NCBI RefSeq assembly: GCF_014197855.1
Contig: NZ_JACIGJ010000011.1
Span: 62,001 to 126,000, forward strand
Direction of reading: 5' to 3'
From: Roseospira marina
Lineage (GTDB): Bacteria; Pseudomonadota; Alphaproteobacteria; Rhodospirillales; Rhodospirillaceae
DNA: 64,000 nt
Shown: positions 8,872 to 18,160 of the stretch, piece after piece
Numbering within the stretch: the first letter of the stretch is position 1
Layout: every line of letters starts with the position of its first letter
Translations under genes and position numbers: made by a program
Notes under the pieces: generated by a model
What the model was told of the DNA's origin: nothing
What the model saw: only the letters and a program-made list of their open reading frames with translations
The model's database searches: none

Positions 8872-8901
8872 TTTAAAGCCTAATGCGACAGTCAGTCGCA
8901 A
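8872..8901 (-). promoter_or_regulatory. Predicted promoter with overlapping palindrome for the XRE gene
   Basis: On the minus strand TTGCGA (8901-8896) and TTTAAA (8877-8872) sit 18 bases apart, upstream of the ATG at 8799. The dyad TGCGAC-AGTCA-GTCGCA (8884-8900) covers the -35 region, an arrangement typical of autorepression by a Cro/CI-type protein. A second dyad CCCGCG-CCGAT-CGCGGG lies near 8839-8855. Confidence 0.45.
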
Positions 8902-9346
8902 GAGTTAACTTCGTGGAGATTAAGGCAAGTGCCGTCTCGCACGATTTGGGGGTGATCTGGGATCGCCCAAGATGCAACCCTGTGGTTTCATGTTTTCCTG
9001 GTATTTACGCTTCGAACTTCTCCTGTTGTTCGGATCCGTTGTCCACGGGGCCTCCATACACCCTTCGGCGTCGTGACGCGACCAGCCATCGGCCATACGC
9101 ACGCGCGCATGCCGTTCGTCGTGGTTGCCCACGGACCAGAGACGATCGCCGCCATATGGCGCGCGGGCCCCAGCCTCGACACTAAGGTTTGCACACGGCA
9201 TGCCAATGATGCGGGCGCCGCCTTTCGCGAAAGGCGTATCGCCGACCGGACCCGTCAGGACCACGTCCTGACCCGAATGTCCACCATCCGGATGAGGGTC
9301 CGTTCGGCGCACGCCGCGCCCATTAATGGGCGCGACCAGTGCCATG
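8902..9346. other. Intergenic region, no gene seen
   Basis: Several short open frames cross this stretch but none has a ribosome site, a recognisable family or protein-like composition. It is less GC-rich than the rest of the window from about 8880 to 9050. Confidence 0.5.
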
Positions 9347-9556
9347 CTATTGTTTCGACAAAGAATCCAGGAAAGCGGCGATGCGGTTCAGGCGGTGCTT
9401 CTCGGCGCCGCGAACACCGTCCGCCGACGCACTGGTTCGAAGCACATCCGCCGCTTGGCACACCGCGGCTTCGTAGGTTCGGGAGCGCGGGTCGCCGTTC
9501 ACGAGCCGGCCCGATGCATTCCGCATGTCAATTCGATCGTCATTCCGCACGGACAT
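9347..9556 (-). CDS. Small unknown protein (69 residues)
   Basis: The product is not recognised. The frame begins MSVRNDDRIDMRNASGRLV and ends in a helical stretch, HRLNRIAAFLDSLSKQ; it is soluble, rich in Arg, Asp and Ala, and has no signal peptide or membrane segment. The case for a real gene is the ribosome site: GGAGGAGGAC lies immediately before the ATG at 9556, among the strongest in the window. The frame extends upstream to 9730 but that part has no initiation signal. It stands alone between the XRE gene and the peptide-use operon. Confidence 0.55.
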   Translation of the reverse strand: MSVRNDDRIDMRNASGRLVNGDPRSRTYEAAVCQAADVLRTSASADGVRGAEKHRLNRIAAFLDSLSKQ

Positions 9557-9924
9557 GTCCTCCTCCCCGGGTATGGAATGCTGCCTTTTGGCATACCACA
9601 CCATCGATCGTGCCCGCCGGGTGACAAAACCCCTCCTCGCCCCCACACTTGCGCGCCATAGCAGAGTGACGCGCTTCGGGTACTGTACACCTATCCGGGC
9701 TGCCATCCCAAATGGTTTGTTTCGCCACATCCCGCAGCCTAGCGACGAACGGAGTTATGGGACCCTTGGCGCATTCCCCGGCCAAAAAACACCGCATATG
9801 TTCCCTGGCCTTTGTTCCCTGGCCTTGGAAGGCGTCCGCGTCCGGTGTGGCCGTCTGGCCGGACTGTGCCAGAATGCCGCGCCGACGGACTCACGGTCCG
9901 CGCCCCCATGATCGGAGTCGCCGC
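9557..9924. other. Intergenic region upstream of the peptide operon
   Basis: No gene is supported. It lies between the divergently read small protein and the S58 peptidase, so it should hold promoters in both directions; no convincing -35/-10 pair could be chosen. Confidence 0.5.
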
Positions 9925-10992
9925 ATGGTTTCGCCCGCCCCTGCCTCTCGTCCGGCGCCGCGTCCCGGCCCACTCAACCGGCTGACCGACGTGCCGGGGC
10001 TGCGGGTCGGACATGCCCACGACGCCCACGTCCGCACCGGCGTGACGGTGATCCTGCCCGACGCGCCCGCCACCGCCGCCGTGGACCAGCGGGGCGGCGG
10101 GCCGGGCACACGGGAGACCGATCTGCTCGACCCGGTCAACACGGTCGAGGCCGTGCACGCCTTGGTCCTATCGGGGGGCTCGGCGTTCGGGCTGGAGGCG
10201 GCCGGCGCCGTCACCACGTGGCTGGCGGGGCGGGGTGTCGGCTTCGCGGTGGGCGAGGCCCTCGTTCCCATTGTGCCCTCCGCCATCCTGTTCGACCTGC
10301 TGAATGGGGGCGACAAGGCCTGGGGTCCGGCGCCGCCTTACGCCGCCCTCGGCCGTCAGGCTGTCGAGACCGCCCGGAACGCGGATGGCGCGTTCGCGCT
10401 CGGCACCGTCGGGGCGGCGTACGGCGCCACGGCCGGCGACCTGAAAGGGGGGCTGGGCAGCGCCTCCCTCGTCCTGCCCGTCAACCCAACCGCCGCCGGG
10501 CCGCCCTTCACCGTCGGCGCCCTCGCCGCCGTCAACAGCCTGGGCCAGGCGACCCTCGGCGATACGCCAGCCTTCTGGGCATGGCCCTGGGCGGTCGGCG
10601 ACGAGTTGGGGCCGCGCGCCCGCCCGGCTCCGGACGATCCCACGCCGGGCCCCACCGACTTTGCCTTCGCCGCTCCCGCCCGCGCCAACACGACGCTGGT
10701 GGTGGTCGCCACCGACCTCGCCCTGACCAAGGCGCAGGCCGGACGCGTCGCCATCATGGCGCAGGACGGCCTCGCCCGGGCGCTGCGGCCGGTCCATTCC
10801 CCTTTGGACGGCGATACGGTGTTCGCCCTGGCCACCGGCCGTGTTCCATTGGGGCCCGAACCGCTGGTGGCCCTCGCCCGCTGCGGCATGGCCGCCGCCG
10901 ACTGCGCGGCGCGGGCCATCGCGCGCGGCGTGTACGAAGCCGACTCGGTGGGGGACGGAACCAGTTATCGCGACCGCTTTCGGTTGCGGTAG
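9925..10992 (+). CDS. P1/S58-family aminopeptidase (DmpA-like)
   Basis: Ntn-type self-processing peptidase related to L-aminopeptidase/D-esterase DmpA and beta-peptidyl aminopeptidases, 355 residues. The family start LTDVPGLRVGHAHD is at 20-33, the VLSGGSAFGLEAA motif at 81-93, and the presumed cleavage site with nucleophile is ANTTLVVVATD (Thr256 or Thr257), where DmpA has Ser. The ATG at 9925 has GGAG upstream; the open frame before it is not supported. No signal peptide is evident, so it probably acts in the cytoplasm. It is followed in the same direction by a complete peptide ABC transporter, suggesting that imported peptides or peptide-like compounds are its substrates (inference). Confidence 0.9.
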   Translation: MVSPAPASRPAPRPGPLNRLTDVPGLRVGHAHDAHVRTGVTVILPDAPATAAVDQRGGGPGTRETDLLDPVNTVEAVHALVLSGGSAFGLEAAGAVTTWLAGRGVGFAVGEALVPIVPSAILFDLLNGGDKAWGPAPPYAALGRQAVETARNADGAFALGTVGAAYGATAGDLKGGLGSASLVLPVNPTAAGPPFTVGALAAVNSLGQATLGDTPAFWAWPWAVGDELGPRARPAPDDPTPGPTDFAFAAPARANTTLVVVATDLALTKAQAGRVAIMAQDGLARALRPVHSPLDGDTVFALATGRVPLGPEPLVALARCGMAAADCAARAIARGVYEADSVGDGTSYRDRFRLR

Positions 10993-11080
10993 GGCCGGCC
11001 CCTCCCTAAAGTCCCGCCCATCCAGACCCGGGCCGACCCCGGACCAAAGAAGAGCCCGGTCCAACAAAGGGGACACGTTC

Positions 11081-12607
11081 ATGCCGCTGTCGTTCGCCCG
11101 TGGCCCGGCCCGTGCCGTCGCCGCGTTCCCAGTGCTGGCCGCTGTGCTGGCCGCCGCCATTTCGTCGTGGCCGCTGACGGCGCGGGCCGCGCCCCCGGAC
11201 TCCCTGGTCATGGGCATGGTGCTGGAGCCGCCGCACCTGGACCCCACCGCCGGCGCGGCCGGCGCCATCGACGAGGTGGTCTACGCCAATGTGTTCGAGG
11301 GCCTGACCCGCATCGGCCCGGACGGCGCGGTGCGGCCCGGCTTGGCCGAACGCTGGAACGTCAGCGACGACGGCCTCACCTATACCTTCCGCCTGCGGGA
11401 GGGCGTGACCTTCCACGACGGCTCCGCCTTCACCGCTGAGGATGCCGTGTTCACCCTGGACCGCGCCCGCGCCGACGCCAGCGTCAACGCGCAGAAGGGC
11501 TTGTTCGAGGCCATCGACACCGTGGCGGCCCCCGATCCCTACACCCTGGTGGTCCATCTGAGCCGGCCGCAGGGGCGGTTCCTGTTCAATCTGGGCTGGG
11601 GCGACGCGGTGATGGTGGCCCCGGAGAGCGCCGACACCAACAAGACCGCCCCGGTCGGCACCGGCCCGTTCCGGCTCACCCGCTGGGTACAGGGCGACCG
11701 GGTCGAGTTGGAGGCCTATCCCGACTATTGGGGCGAGGCCCCGGCGCTGACGCGGGCCACCTTCCGCTTCATCGCCGATCCGGCGGCCGCCCTGGCCGGC
11801 ATCATGGCCGGGGACGTCGACGCTTTCGCCAACTTCCCGGCGCCGGAAGGGCTGATCGCGCTGGAGACGGACCCGCGCTTCTCCGTCGTGATCGGCACGA
11901 CCGAGGGCGAGACCATCCTGGCGCTCAACCATCGAAATCCGCCGCTGGACGATGTGCGCGTGCGCCGGGCCATCGGCCACGCCATCGACCGGCAGGCCCT
12001 GATCGACGGCGCCATGTTCGGCCACGGCACGCCCATCGGCAGCCACTTCGCCCCGCATCATCCCGCTTATGTCGACCTGACCGGACTGTCTCCGTACGAT
12101 CCCGAGGCGGCGAAAGCTCTGCTGGCGGAGGCCGGCATCACGCCGGGCGCCCTGTCGCTGCGGCTGCATCTGCCGCCGCCCTCCTACGCGCGGCGCAGTG
12201 GGGAGATCATCGCGGCCCAGCTCGCCGCCGTGGGCATCCAGACCGAGATCATTCCGGTCGAATGGGCGCAGTGGCTGGAGCAGGTGTTCCGGGGCCATGA
12301 CTTCGACATGACCATCGTGGCCCACACCGAACCGCTGGACATCGATGTCTACGCCCGCGACGGCTATTACTTCGGCTACAAAAACCCGACCTTCAACGGC
12401 CTGATAGCCACGCTGGACGAAACCACGGACCCCGTGAAACGCGCCGAGTTGTACCGGCAGGCCCAGACCCGGCTGGCGGAGGACGCCGTGAACGGCTTCC
12501 TGTTCCAGTTGCCGAAACAAGGGGTATGGGACGCCCGGCTGCATGGCCTGTGGCACAACAGCCCGGTGCAGGCCAACGACCTGACCGGCGTGTCCTGGTC
12601 CGAGTAA
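11081..12607 (+). CDS. Peptide ABC transporter substrate-binding protein
   Basis: Periplasmic binding protein of the DppA/OppA family (508 residues), presenting peptides to the permease encoded next. A Sec signal peptide runs to about residue 37 (LPLTARA-APPDSL-like end). Family motifs seen: EPPHLDPTAG near the mature N-terminus, VVYANVFEGLTRIGPDG, the LAERWNVSDDGLTYTFRLRE block, VTFHDGSAFTAEDAVFT, and PVGTGPFRLTRW. The ATG at 11081 has AAAGGGGA upstream. It is second in the run starting with the S58 peptidase. The exact ligand cannot be read from sequence. Confidence 0.93.
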   Translation: MPLSFARGPARAVAAFPVLAAVLAAAISSWPLTARAAPPDSLVMGMVLEPPHLDPTAGAAGAIDEVVYANVFEGLTRIGPDGAVRPGLAERWNVSDDGLTYTFRLREGVTFHDGSAFTAEDAVFTLDRARADASVNAQKGLFEAIDTVAAPDPYTLVVHLSRPQGRFLFNLGWGDAVMVAPESADTNKTAPVGTGPFRLTRWVQGDRVELEAYPDYWGEAPALTRATFRFIADPAAALAGIMAGDVDAFANFPAPEGLIALETDPRFSVVIGTTEGETILALNHRNPPLDDVRVRRAIGHAIDRQALIDGAMFGHGTPIGSHFAPHHPAYVDLTGLSPYDPEAAKALLAEAGITPGALSLRLHLPPPSYARRSGEIIAAQLAAVGIQTEIIPVEWAQWLEQVFRGHDFDMTIVAHTEPLDIDVYARDGYYFGYKNPTFNGLIATLDETTDPVKRAELYRQAQTRLAEDAVNGFLFQLPKQGVWDARLHGLWHNSPVQANDLTGVSWSE

Positions 12608-12671
12608 GGGGGCCGGGCACCCCCGCCCATCCGGCGCACGCCACGGCTGACACCCAGAGGGCACCTTATAT

Positions 12672-13640
12672 ATGGCCTGGATCCTCGCCCAACGCGCGGT
12701 CGCCCTGGCCCTGACCTTGCTGGCGGCCTCGATCCTCGTGTTCGTGGTGCTGGAGGTGCTGCCGGGCGACCCCGCGCTGCTGATCCTGGGCGTCAACGCG
12801 CGCGAGGACACCCTGGCCGCCCTGCGCGCCACCATGGGCCTGGATCAGCCGGCGGTCTGGCGCTACCTGACCTGGATCGGCGGCCTGCTCCAGGGGCACT
12901 TTCAGAACAGCCTGACCTACGGCGTGCCCGTGGATGAGTTGCTGGCACCGCGTCTCGCGGTCAGCCTGCCGCTCGCCGCCCTGTCGTTGAGTTTGGCGGT
13001 GGCGCTGGCGCTGCCGCTGGGGGTGCTGGCCGCCGCCCGGCGCGGGCGCGCCACGGACACCGCCATCCTGGCCCTGGGTCAGCTTGGGGTGGCCGTGCCG
13101 AACTTCTGGCTGGGGATCCTGCTGGTGCTGCTGTTCGCTGTCACCCTGCACTGGCTGCCGGCGGGCGGCTTTCCGGGGTGGGAGGCGGGCGTCGGCCCGG
13201 GGCTGGCGGCCCTCATCCTGCCGGCGGTCGCGCTGGCCCTGCCGCAGGCGGCGATTCTCACCCGCGTGACCCGCTCCGCCGTGCTGGAGGTGCTGGGCGA
13301 GGACTACATGCGCACCGCCCGCGCCAAGGGCCTGAGCCGCGCCGCCGCCCTGTGGCATCACGGCTTGCGCAACGCCATGATCCCGGTCGTGACCATTCTG
13401 GGGCTTCAGTTCTCCTTTCTTCTGGCGGGCACCATCATCATCGAGAACGTGTTCAACCTGCCGGGGGTCGGCCGCCTGATCTTCCAGGCCATCAGCCAGC
13501 GCGATCTGGTGGTGGTGCGCGACCTCGTCGTGCTGCTGGCCGGCACGGTCGGGGTGGTCAACGCCCTGGTGGACCTGTCCTATGCGGCGTTGGACCCACG
13601 CCTGCGCCATGGCGCGGACGGAGCCCGACCCGATGATTAG
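12672..13640 (+). CDS. Peptide ABC transporter permease (DppB type)
   Basis: Inner-membrane permease of 322 residues with about six membrane segments, the first near residues 8-28. It has the DppB N-terminal pattern VLEVLPGDPALLILG, ATMGLDQP, and the EAA-loop EDYMRTARAKGLSRAAALWHHGLRNAM in the second half, which docks to the ATPase. It forms the pore with the next permease, whose start it overlaps by eight bases. Confidence 0.93.
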   Translation: MAWILAQRAVALALTLLAASILVFVVLEVLPGDPALLILGVNAREDTLAALRATMGLDQPAVWRYLTWIGGLLQGHFQNSLTYGVPVDELLAPRLAVSLPLAALSLSLAVALALPLGVLAAARRGRATDTAILALGQLGVAVPNFWLGILLVLLFAVTLHWLPAGGFPGWEAGVGPGLAALILPAVALALPQAAILTRVTRSAVLEVLGEDYMRTARAKGLSRAAALWHHGLRNAMIPVVTILGLQFSFLLAGTIIIENVFNLPGVGRLIFQAISQRDLVVVRDLVVLLAGTVGVVNALVDLSYAALDPRLRHGADGARPDD

Positions 13641-14508
13641 GTCGCCCCACCTGAATCGGTCCCGCCTCAGCCCGGCCGGCTGGGTCGGCGGCGGCATCAG
13701 CGCCGTCGTCCTGGGCACCGCGCTCCTCTCTCTGGTCTGGACGCCGCACGACCCCACGGCCATGGACATCGCCCACCGGCTGGCGGATCCCAGCGCCACC
13801 CACCCGCTCGGCACCGACCACTTCGGCCGCGACACGCTGTCCCAGCTCATGGCCGGCGCGCGCGTCTCCATCGCCGTCTCGCTGGTCGCGGTCGGACTGG
13901 GCGCCGGACTCGGCGTGCCCCTGGGGCTGCTGGCCGCCGCCCGCCGGGGTTGGCTGGACGAGGCGGTGATGCGTTTCAACGACCTCGCGTTCGCCTTCCC
14001 GGCCCTGCTGACCGCCGTGCTGCTGACCGCCCTGCTGGGTCCCGGCGCCATCAACGCCATTCTCGCCATCGGCGTCTTCACTATCCCCGTGTTCGCGCGC
14101 GTCACCCGGGGGGCGGCGCTGGCGATCTGGAAACGACCGTTCATCCAGGCCGCACGGCTGGCGGGGCGCGGGCGCGCCCGTATTTCCGTGGACCACATCC
14201 TGCCCAACATCGCGGGAAGCCTGATCGTGCAGGCGACGATCCAGTTCGCCATGGCCATTCTGGCCGAGGCGGGCCTGAGCTACCTCGGCCTCGGCAGCCA
14301 GCCCCCGGAGGTGAGTTGGGGCCGCATGCTGAACGAGGCCCAGACGTTCCTGTTCCTCGACGCCCGGCTGGCGATCCTGCCGGGGATGGCCATCGTGGTC
14401 ACGGTCCTCGGGCTCAACCTGCTCGGCGACGGGCTGCGCGACCGCCTGGATCCGCGCCTGCACGCGCGTGGCGCCCCGCGCCCGAATTCCCACGTCGACC
14501 GGATCTGA
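13633..14508 (+). CDS. Peptide ABC transporter permease (DppC type)
   Basis: Second permease subunit, 291 residues. It shows DppC hallmarks: HPLGTDHFGRDTLSQLMAGARVS after the first membrane segment, an EAA-type loop (FIQAARLAGRGRARISVDHILPN) and SYLGLGSQPPEVSWGRML near the C-terminus. The start was put at the ATG at 13633, overlapping the dppB-type stop; upstream in-frame ATG codons at 13609 and earlier would overlap further and have no ribosome site. Confidence 0.92.
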   Translation: MIRSPHLNRSRLSPAGWVGGGISAVVLGTALLSLVWTPHDPTAMDIAHRLADPSATHPLGTDHFGRDTLSQLMAGARVSIAVSLVAVGLGAGLGVPLGLLAAARRGWLDEAVMRFNDLAFAFPALLTAVLLTALLGPGAINAILAIGVFTIPVFARVTRGAALAIWKRPFIQAARLAGRGRARISVDHILPNIAGSLIVQATIQFAMAILAEAGLSYLGLGSQPPEVSWGRMLNEAQTFLFLDARLAILPGMAIVVTVLGLNLLGDGLRDRLDPRLHARGAPRPNSHVDRI

Positions 14509-14511
14509 CCG

Positions 14512-15492
14512 ATGGCGCTGCTGGACATCCAGGATCTGACCGTCACCATCCCCGGATCAACCCGGTACGCCCCGCCGGTGCGGCTGCTGGATGGAGTCTC
14601 GCTGACGCTGGCCTCGGGCGGCACGCTCGGGCTCGTGGGGGAAAGCGGCTGCGGCAAGTCGCTGACCGCGCTCGCGATCCTGGGCCTGCTGCCCGATGGC
14701 CTGCGGGCGGAGGGGGCGATCCGGCTGGACGGCGAGGACCTGCTTACGGCGGGGGAACGGCGCCTGTGCGCCCTGCGCGGGCGGCGGGTTGCGATGATCT
14801 TTCAGGAGCCCATGACCGCCCTGAACCCGGTGCGCACCATCGTGGATCAGGTGGCGGAAGGCCCGCGCCGGCACTTGCGCCTGTCCCGGCGCGCGGCGCG
14901 GGAGCACGCCCGCGCGGTGCTGCACCGGGTCGGGCTGGATCCGTCGCGGGTCTCGCCGGACCAGTATCCGCACGCCCTGTCCGGCGGTCAGCGCCAGCGG
15001 GTCGTGATCGCCATCGCGGTGGCCTGCGGACCGGCGTTGCTGGTCGCCGACGAGCCGACGACCGCGCTGGACGTGGCCACGCAGGCGCGCATTCTCGACC
15101 TCGTGCGCGATCTGGTGCAGGGCGAGGGCATGGCGTTGCTGATGATTTCCCACGACCTGGGCGTGATCGCCGAAACGGCCCGGGACATGGCGGTGATGTA
15201 CGCCGGTCAGGTGGTGGAGGCTGGCCCCACCGCCCGCGTTCTGGCCGGGCCGCGCCATCCTTACACCAGCGGATTGATGGCGGCGCGACCGCAGCGCGCC
15301 GGCCAACCGGGCGCGCCGCTGCCGGCGATTCCGGGTGCCGTGCCGCCGCCGGACGCCCGCCCGCCCGGCTGCCCGTTCGCGGATCGCTGCGCGCGGGCCG
15401 ACACCGGGTGCCGGACGCGGCCTCCGCTGGGGACGGGACCGGACCACCGCCATTCCGTCGCCTGCCATCATCCGTTGGAGGCGTCCCCATGA
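14512..15492 (+). CDS. Peptide ABC transporter ATPase (DppD type)
   Basis: Cytoplasmic ATPase of 326 residues. Walker A is GESGCGKS, the Q-loop is in MIFQEPMTALNP, the signature is LSGGQRQR, Walker B ends LLVADEPTTALD, and the switch His is in LLMISHDLGV. The C-terminal oligopeptide extension carries a Cys pattern (GCPFADRCARADTGC) seen in DppD/OppD proteins. It starts three bases after the preceding permease and its stop overlaps the next ATPase (ATGA). Confidence 0.94.
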   Translation: MALLDIQDLTVTIPGSTRYAPPVRLLDGVSLTLASGGTLGLVGESGCGKSLTALAILGLLPDGLRAEGAIRLDGEDLLTAGERRLCALRGRRVAMIFQEPMTALNPVRTIVDQVAEGPRRHLRLSRRAAREHARAVLHRVGLDPSRVSPDQYPHALSGGQRQRVVIAIAVACGPALLVADEPTTALDVATQARILDLVRDLVQGEGMALLMISHDLGVIAETARDMAVMYAGQVVEAGPTARVLAGPRHPYTSGLMAARPQRAGQPGAPLPAIPGAVPPPDARPPGCPFADRCARADTGCRTRPPLGTGPDHRHSVACHHPLEASP

Positions 15493-16523
15493 CGCCACCC
15501 CCAACGGAAACAGCGCCCCTGCTGGAGGTCCGGGACGTGGCGCGGACCTACCCCCGGCCCCGGGCGCATCCCCTGGCGCCGCGCGTCTTCATCCCAGCGG
15601 TCGCGGACGTCTCCCTGACTCTGGCGCGCGGCGAAAGCCTGGGCGTGGTGGGGGAAAGCGGTTGCGGCAAGTCCACCCTCGCCCGCCTCGTCACCGCACT
15701 GGAACCGCCGGATCGCGGCACGGTGCGGATCGCGGGCGCCGACCCGCACGCCCTGCCCAAAGCGACGTTGCGCCGGCTGCGGCGGCGCATCCAGATGGTG
15801 TTTCAGGACCCGATGGGCTCGCTGGACCCGCGCTGGACCATCGCCCGGGTGATCGCCGAGCCGCTGGCCGGGCTGGCCCCGGAGATCCCGCGCGCCGACC
15901 GCCGCGCCCACGCGGCGGACGCGCTGGCGGCCGTGGGCCTGGGGGCGGAGGCGCTCGACCGCTACCCGCACCAGTTCTCCGGCGGACAGCGCCAGCGCAT
16001 CGCCATCGCCCGGGCGTTGGTCACCCATCCGGATGTGGTGGTGGCGGACGAGCCGGTGTCGGCGCTCGACGTCTCGGTGCAGGCGCAGGTCCTGAACCTG
16101 TTCCTGGCGCTACGGCACCGGCACGGACTGGCGTTGCTGTTCATCAGCCACGACCTGGATGTCGTGCGCCATGTGACCGAGCGCGTGATGGTGATGGTTC
16201 AGGGCCATGTGGTGGAGAGCGGCCCGACGCGGGACGTTCTCGATCGCCCGGCGCACCCGCATACGGCCGCTTTGCTGGCGGCGGTGCCCCGGATCGAGGC
16301 GGCCGGACAGACCCACACCCGGCGTGGTCCGACCGGCGGCCCGGCCTCGCCGCGCCGGGTGGACTCCGGCCCCGGCTGCGTCTATCGCGCCCGCTGCCCC
16401 TGGGCGGTGGAGGCCTGCGCCGCCACCGCGCCCGCGCTGAGGCCGGTCGGATCGGACCGGACCGCCGCCTGTTTCCGAGCGACGGAGGTCATGGCGGCGG
16501 CGCCAGCGGCTCCCCGCGCTTGA
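15489..16523 (+). CDS. Peptide ABC transporter ATPase (DppF type)
   Basis: Second ATPase of the importer, 344 residues. It has GESGCGKST (Walker A), MVFQDPMGSLDPRW, FSGGQRQRIAIARAL (signature), VVADEPVSALDVS (Walker B) and LLFISHDLDVVRHV. The tail has a short Cys motif (GCVYRARCPW). It is translationally coupled to the DppD-type gene (ATGA) and is the last gene of the operon; the convergent symporter gene ends 25 bases away. Confidence 0.94.
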   Translation: MTPPPTETAPLLEVRDVARTYPRPRAHPLAPRVFIPAVADVSLTLARGESLGVVGESGCGKSTLARLVTALEPPDRGTVRIAGADPHALPKATLRRLRRRIQMVFQDPMGSLDPRWTIARVIAEPLAGLAPEIPRADRRAHAADALAAVGLGAEALDRYPHQFSGGQRQRIAIARALVTHPDVVVADEPVSALDVSVQAQVLNLFLALRHRHGLALLFISHDLDVVRHVTERVMVMVQGHVVESGPTRDVLDRPAHPHTAALLAAVPRIEAAGQTHTRRGPTGGPASPRRVDSGPGCVYRARCPWAVEACAATAPALRPVGSDRTAACFRATEVMAAAPAAPRA

Positions 16524-16548
16524 ACAGCATGGGGAGGGGCGCCCGGTG

Positions 16549-17976
16549 TTACGCCTTCGCCTCCGACCACGCGGTCGGATCGATGTCGAGATCGGCGTAG
16601 TCCTCGACCTTCAGTTCCGGATGCTCCTTACCGGCGGCGACCTGCTCGCGGTAGTCCTTCAGCAGCCGCAGGCCGGTCGGGAACAGCATGGTCAGCGCCA
16701 GCAGGTTGACCAGCGCCAACACGCCCATCAGCGGATCGGAGAAGAAGAACACCGCCGTCGCCCCCGGCGCGGTCGCGCCCAGGAACACGATGCCCACGAT
16801 GGCGATACGCATCCCATGCAGCATGACACGGCTCTTCGTGAACACGTTGAGCGCGTTCTCACCCAGATAATAGTTGTAGATGATGGAGCTGAACGCGAAC
16901 AGCAGGACCGAGAACGTCATGAAGTACGTCGACCAGTCGCCGATATGACTGGCCAGCGACTGCTGGGTCAGGGCCACGCCGTTGATGTCCTGCGCGCCCG
17001 GCACATACACATCGCCGAGCAGAATGACGAACGCCGTGCACGAGCAGATGATGATTGTGTCGATGAACACCGACAGCGACTGCACGATGCCCTGGCTGAT
17101 CGGATGCTTGACGTAGGCCACCGCCGCCACGTTCGGGGCGGAGCCCAGGCCGGCCTCGTTGGAAAACAGACCGCGCCGCAGGCCCTGCGCCACCGCCGCG
17201 CCGATGCCGCCGCTCACCGCCGTCTCGATGCCAAACGCATTGGCAACGATGTCATAGATCACGCCCGGCAGGGACGTCAGGTTCATGATGATGATCAGCA
17301 GCGCCATGGCAATGTAGGTCACGGCCATGATCGGGATCACGACGTCCGCCACCTTGGCAATGCGCCGAATGCCGCCGTAGACCACCAGGGCCGTGACGCC
17401 CGCTAGGAAAACACCGGTGTACAGCCGGTCAATGCCGAGACTGTCGTTGGCCGCGCCGGCCACGGTGTTGCCCTGAAAGGCGTTGAAGCCGAACCCGAAG
17501 GCAGCAATCAGGCAAATGGCATACAGAACCGCCAACCACCGGTACTGCTCCCCCAGTCCGTGCAGAATGTAGCTGGCCGGACCGCCGCGAAAGGTGCCGT
17601 CCGGCTCCGTCCGCTTGTAAAGCTGCGCCAGCGAACACTCGAACAGGCTGGTCGCCATGCCGACCAGGGCAATGGCCCACATCCAGAACACGGCCCCCGG
17701 CCCCCCCAGGGTGATCGCCACCGCGACGCCCGCGATGTTGCCGCCGCCGACCCGTCCGCCGACACTGACCAGAAGGGCCTCGCGCGAGCTGACGCGGCGA
17801 CCGGTGCCGTCCGCCTTCGGCGCGTAGAGGACCCGGAACATTCGGCCGAAGAACTCGAACTGCACGAGCTTCGACATCAAGGTAAAGAAAACGCCCAGGA
17901 CGACAAGAAACGGGATCAGCGACCACCCCCACGTCAGATCGCCAATCCCCGCGAATACGCCCTCGATAAACTCCAT
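16549..17976 (-). CDS. AGCS-family alanine/glycine:cation symporter
   Basis: Inner-membrane transporter of 475 residues importing small neutral amino acids with Na+ or H+. About ten membrane segments are visible, with the family core RVGGGNIAGVAVAITLGGPGA, FRGGPASYI and RRGLFSNEAGLGSAPN. The ATG at 17976 was chosen because a GGGGAGGGG stretch lies just upstream; the open frame extends 19 codons further without support. A Glu-rich cytoplasmic tail ends the protein. It is monocistronic or first before nothing obvious, convergent with the peptide ABC operon. Confidence 0.92.
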   Translation of the reverse strand: MEFIEGVFAGIGDLTWGWSLIPFLVVLGVFFTLMSKLVQFEFFGRMFRVLYAPKADGTGRRVSSREALLVSVGGRVGGGNIAGVAVAITLGGPGAVFWMWAIALVGMATSLFECSLAQLYKRTEPDGTFRGGPASYILHGLGEQYRWLAVLYAICLIAAFGFGFNAFQGNTVAGAANDSLGIDRLYTGVFLAGVTALVVYGGIRRIAKVADVVIPIMAVTYIAMALLIIIMNLTSLPGVIYDIVANAFGIETAVSGGIGAAVAQGLRRGLFSNEAGLGSAPNVAAVAYVKHPISQGIVQSLSVFIDTIIICSCTAFVILLGDVYVPGAQDINGVALTQQSLASHIGDWSTYFMTFSVLLFAFSSIIYNYYLGENALNVFTKSRVMLHGMRIAIVGIVFLGATAPGATAVFFFSDPLMGVLALVNLLALTMLFPTGLRLLKDYREQVAAGKEHPELKVEDYADLDIDPTAWSEAKA

Positions 17977-18160
17977 GGGTACCCCTCCCCCCCTTACTCC
18001 GACCAATACGTCCGGGCCGTGTGTGCCGGACATGTGGGATTCACCAGAGCATTGGATGGAACGCGAGGCAAGAAAACTGTCACGGCGTCACTGAAAATAG
18101 GCGCACGTGCATGACGGCCTTACTATGTATGACTGCAATGCCGGCTCTATCCCGGCCGAA

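Noticed and set aside
8920-9345. 141-codon open frame on the minus strand
   Set aside because: No ribosome site, no family resemblance and non-protein-like composition; open frames this long are expected by chance in GC-rich DNA.
12666-14258. 530-codon open frame opposite the peptide permease genes
   Set aside because: It is the antisense shadow of two clearly recognised permease genes.
16546-17406. 286-codon frame opposite the AGCS symporter
   Set aside because: His/Arg/Gln-rich antisense shadow of a well-recognised transporter gene.
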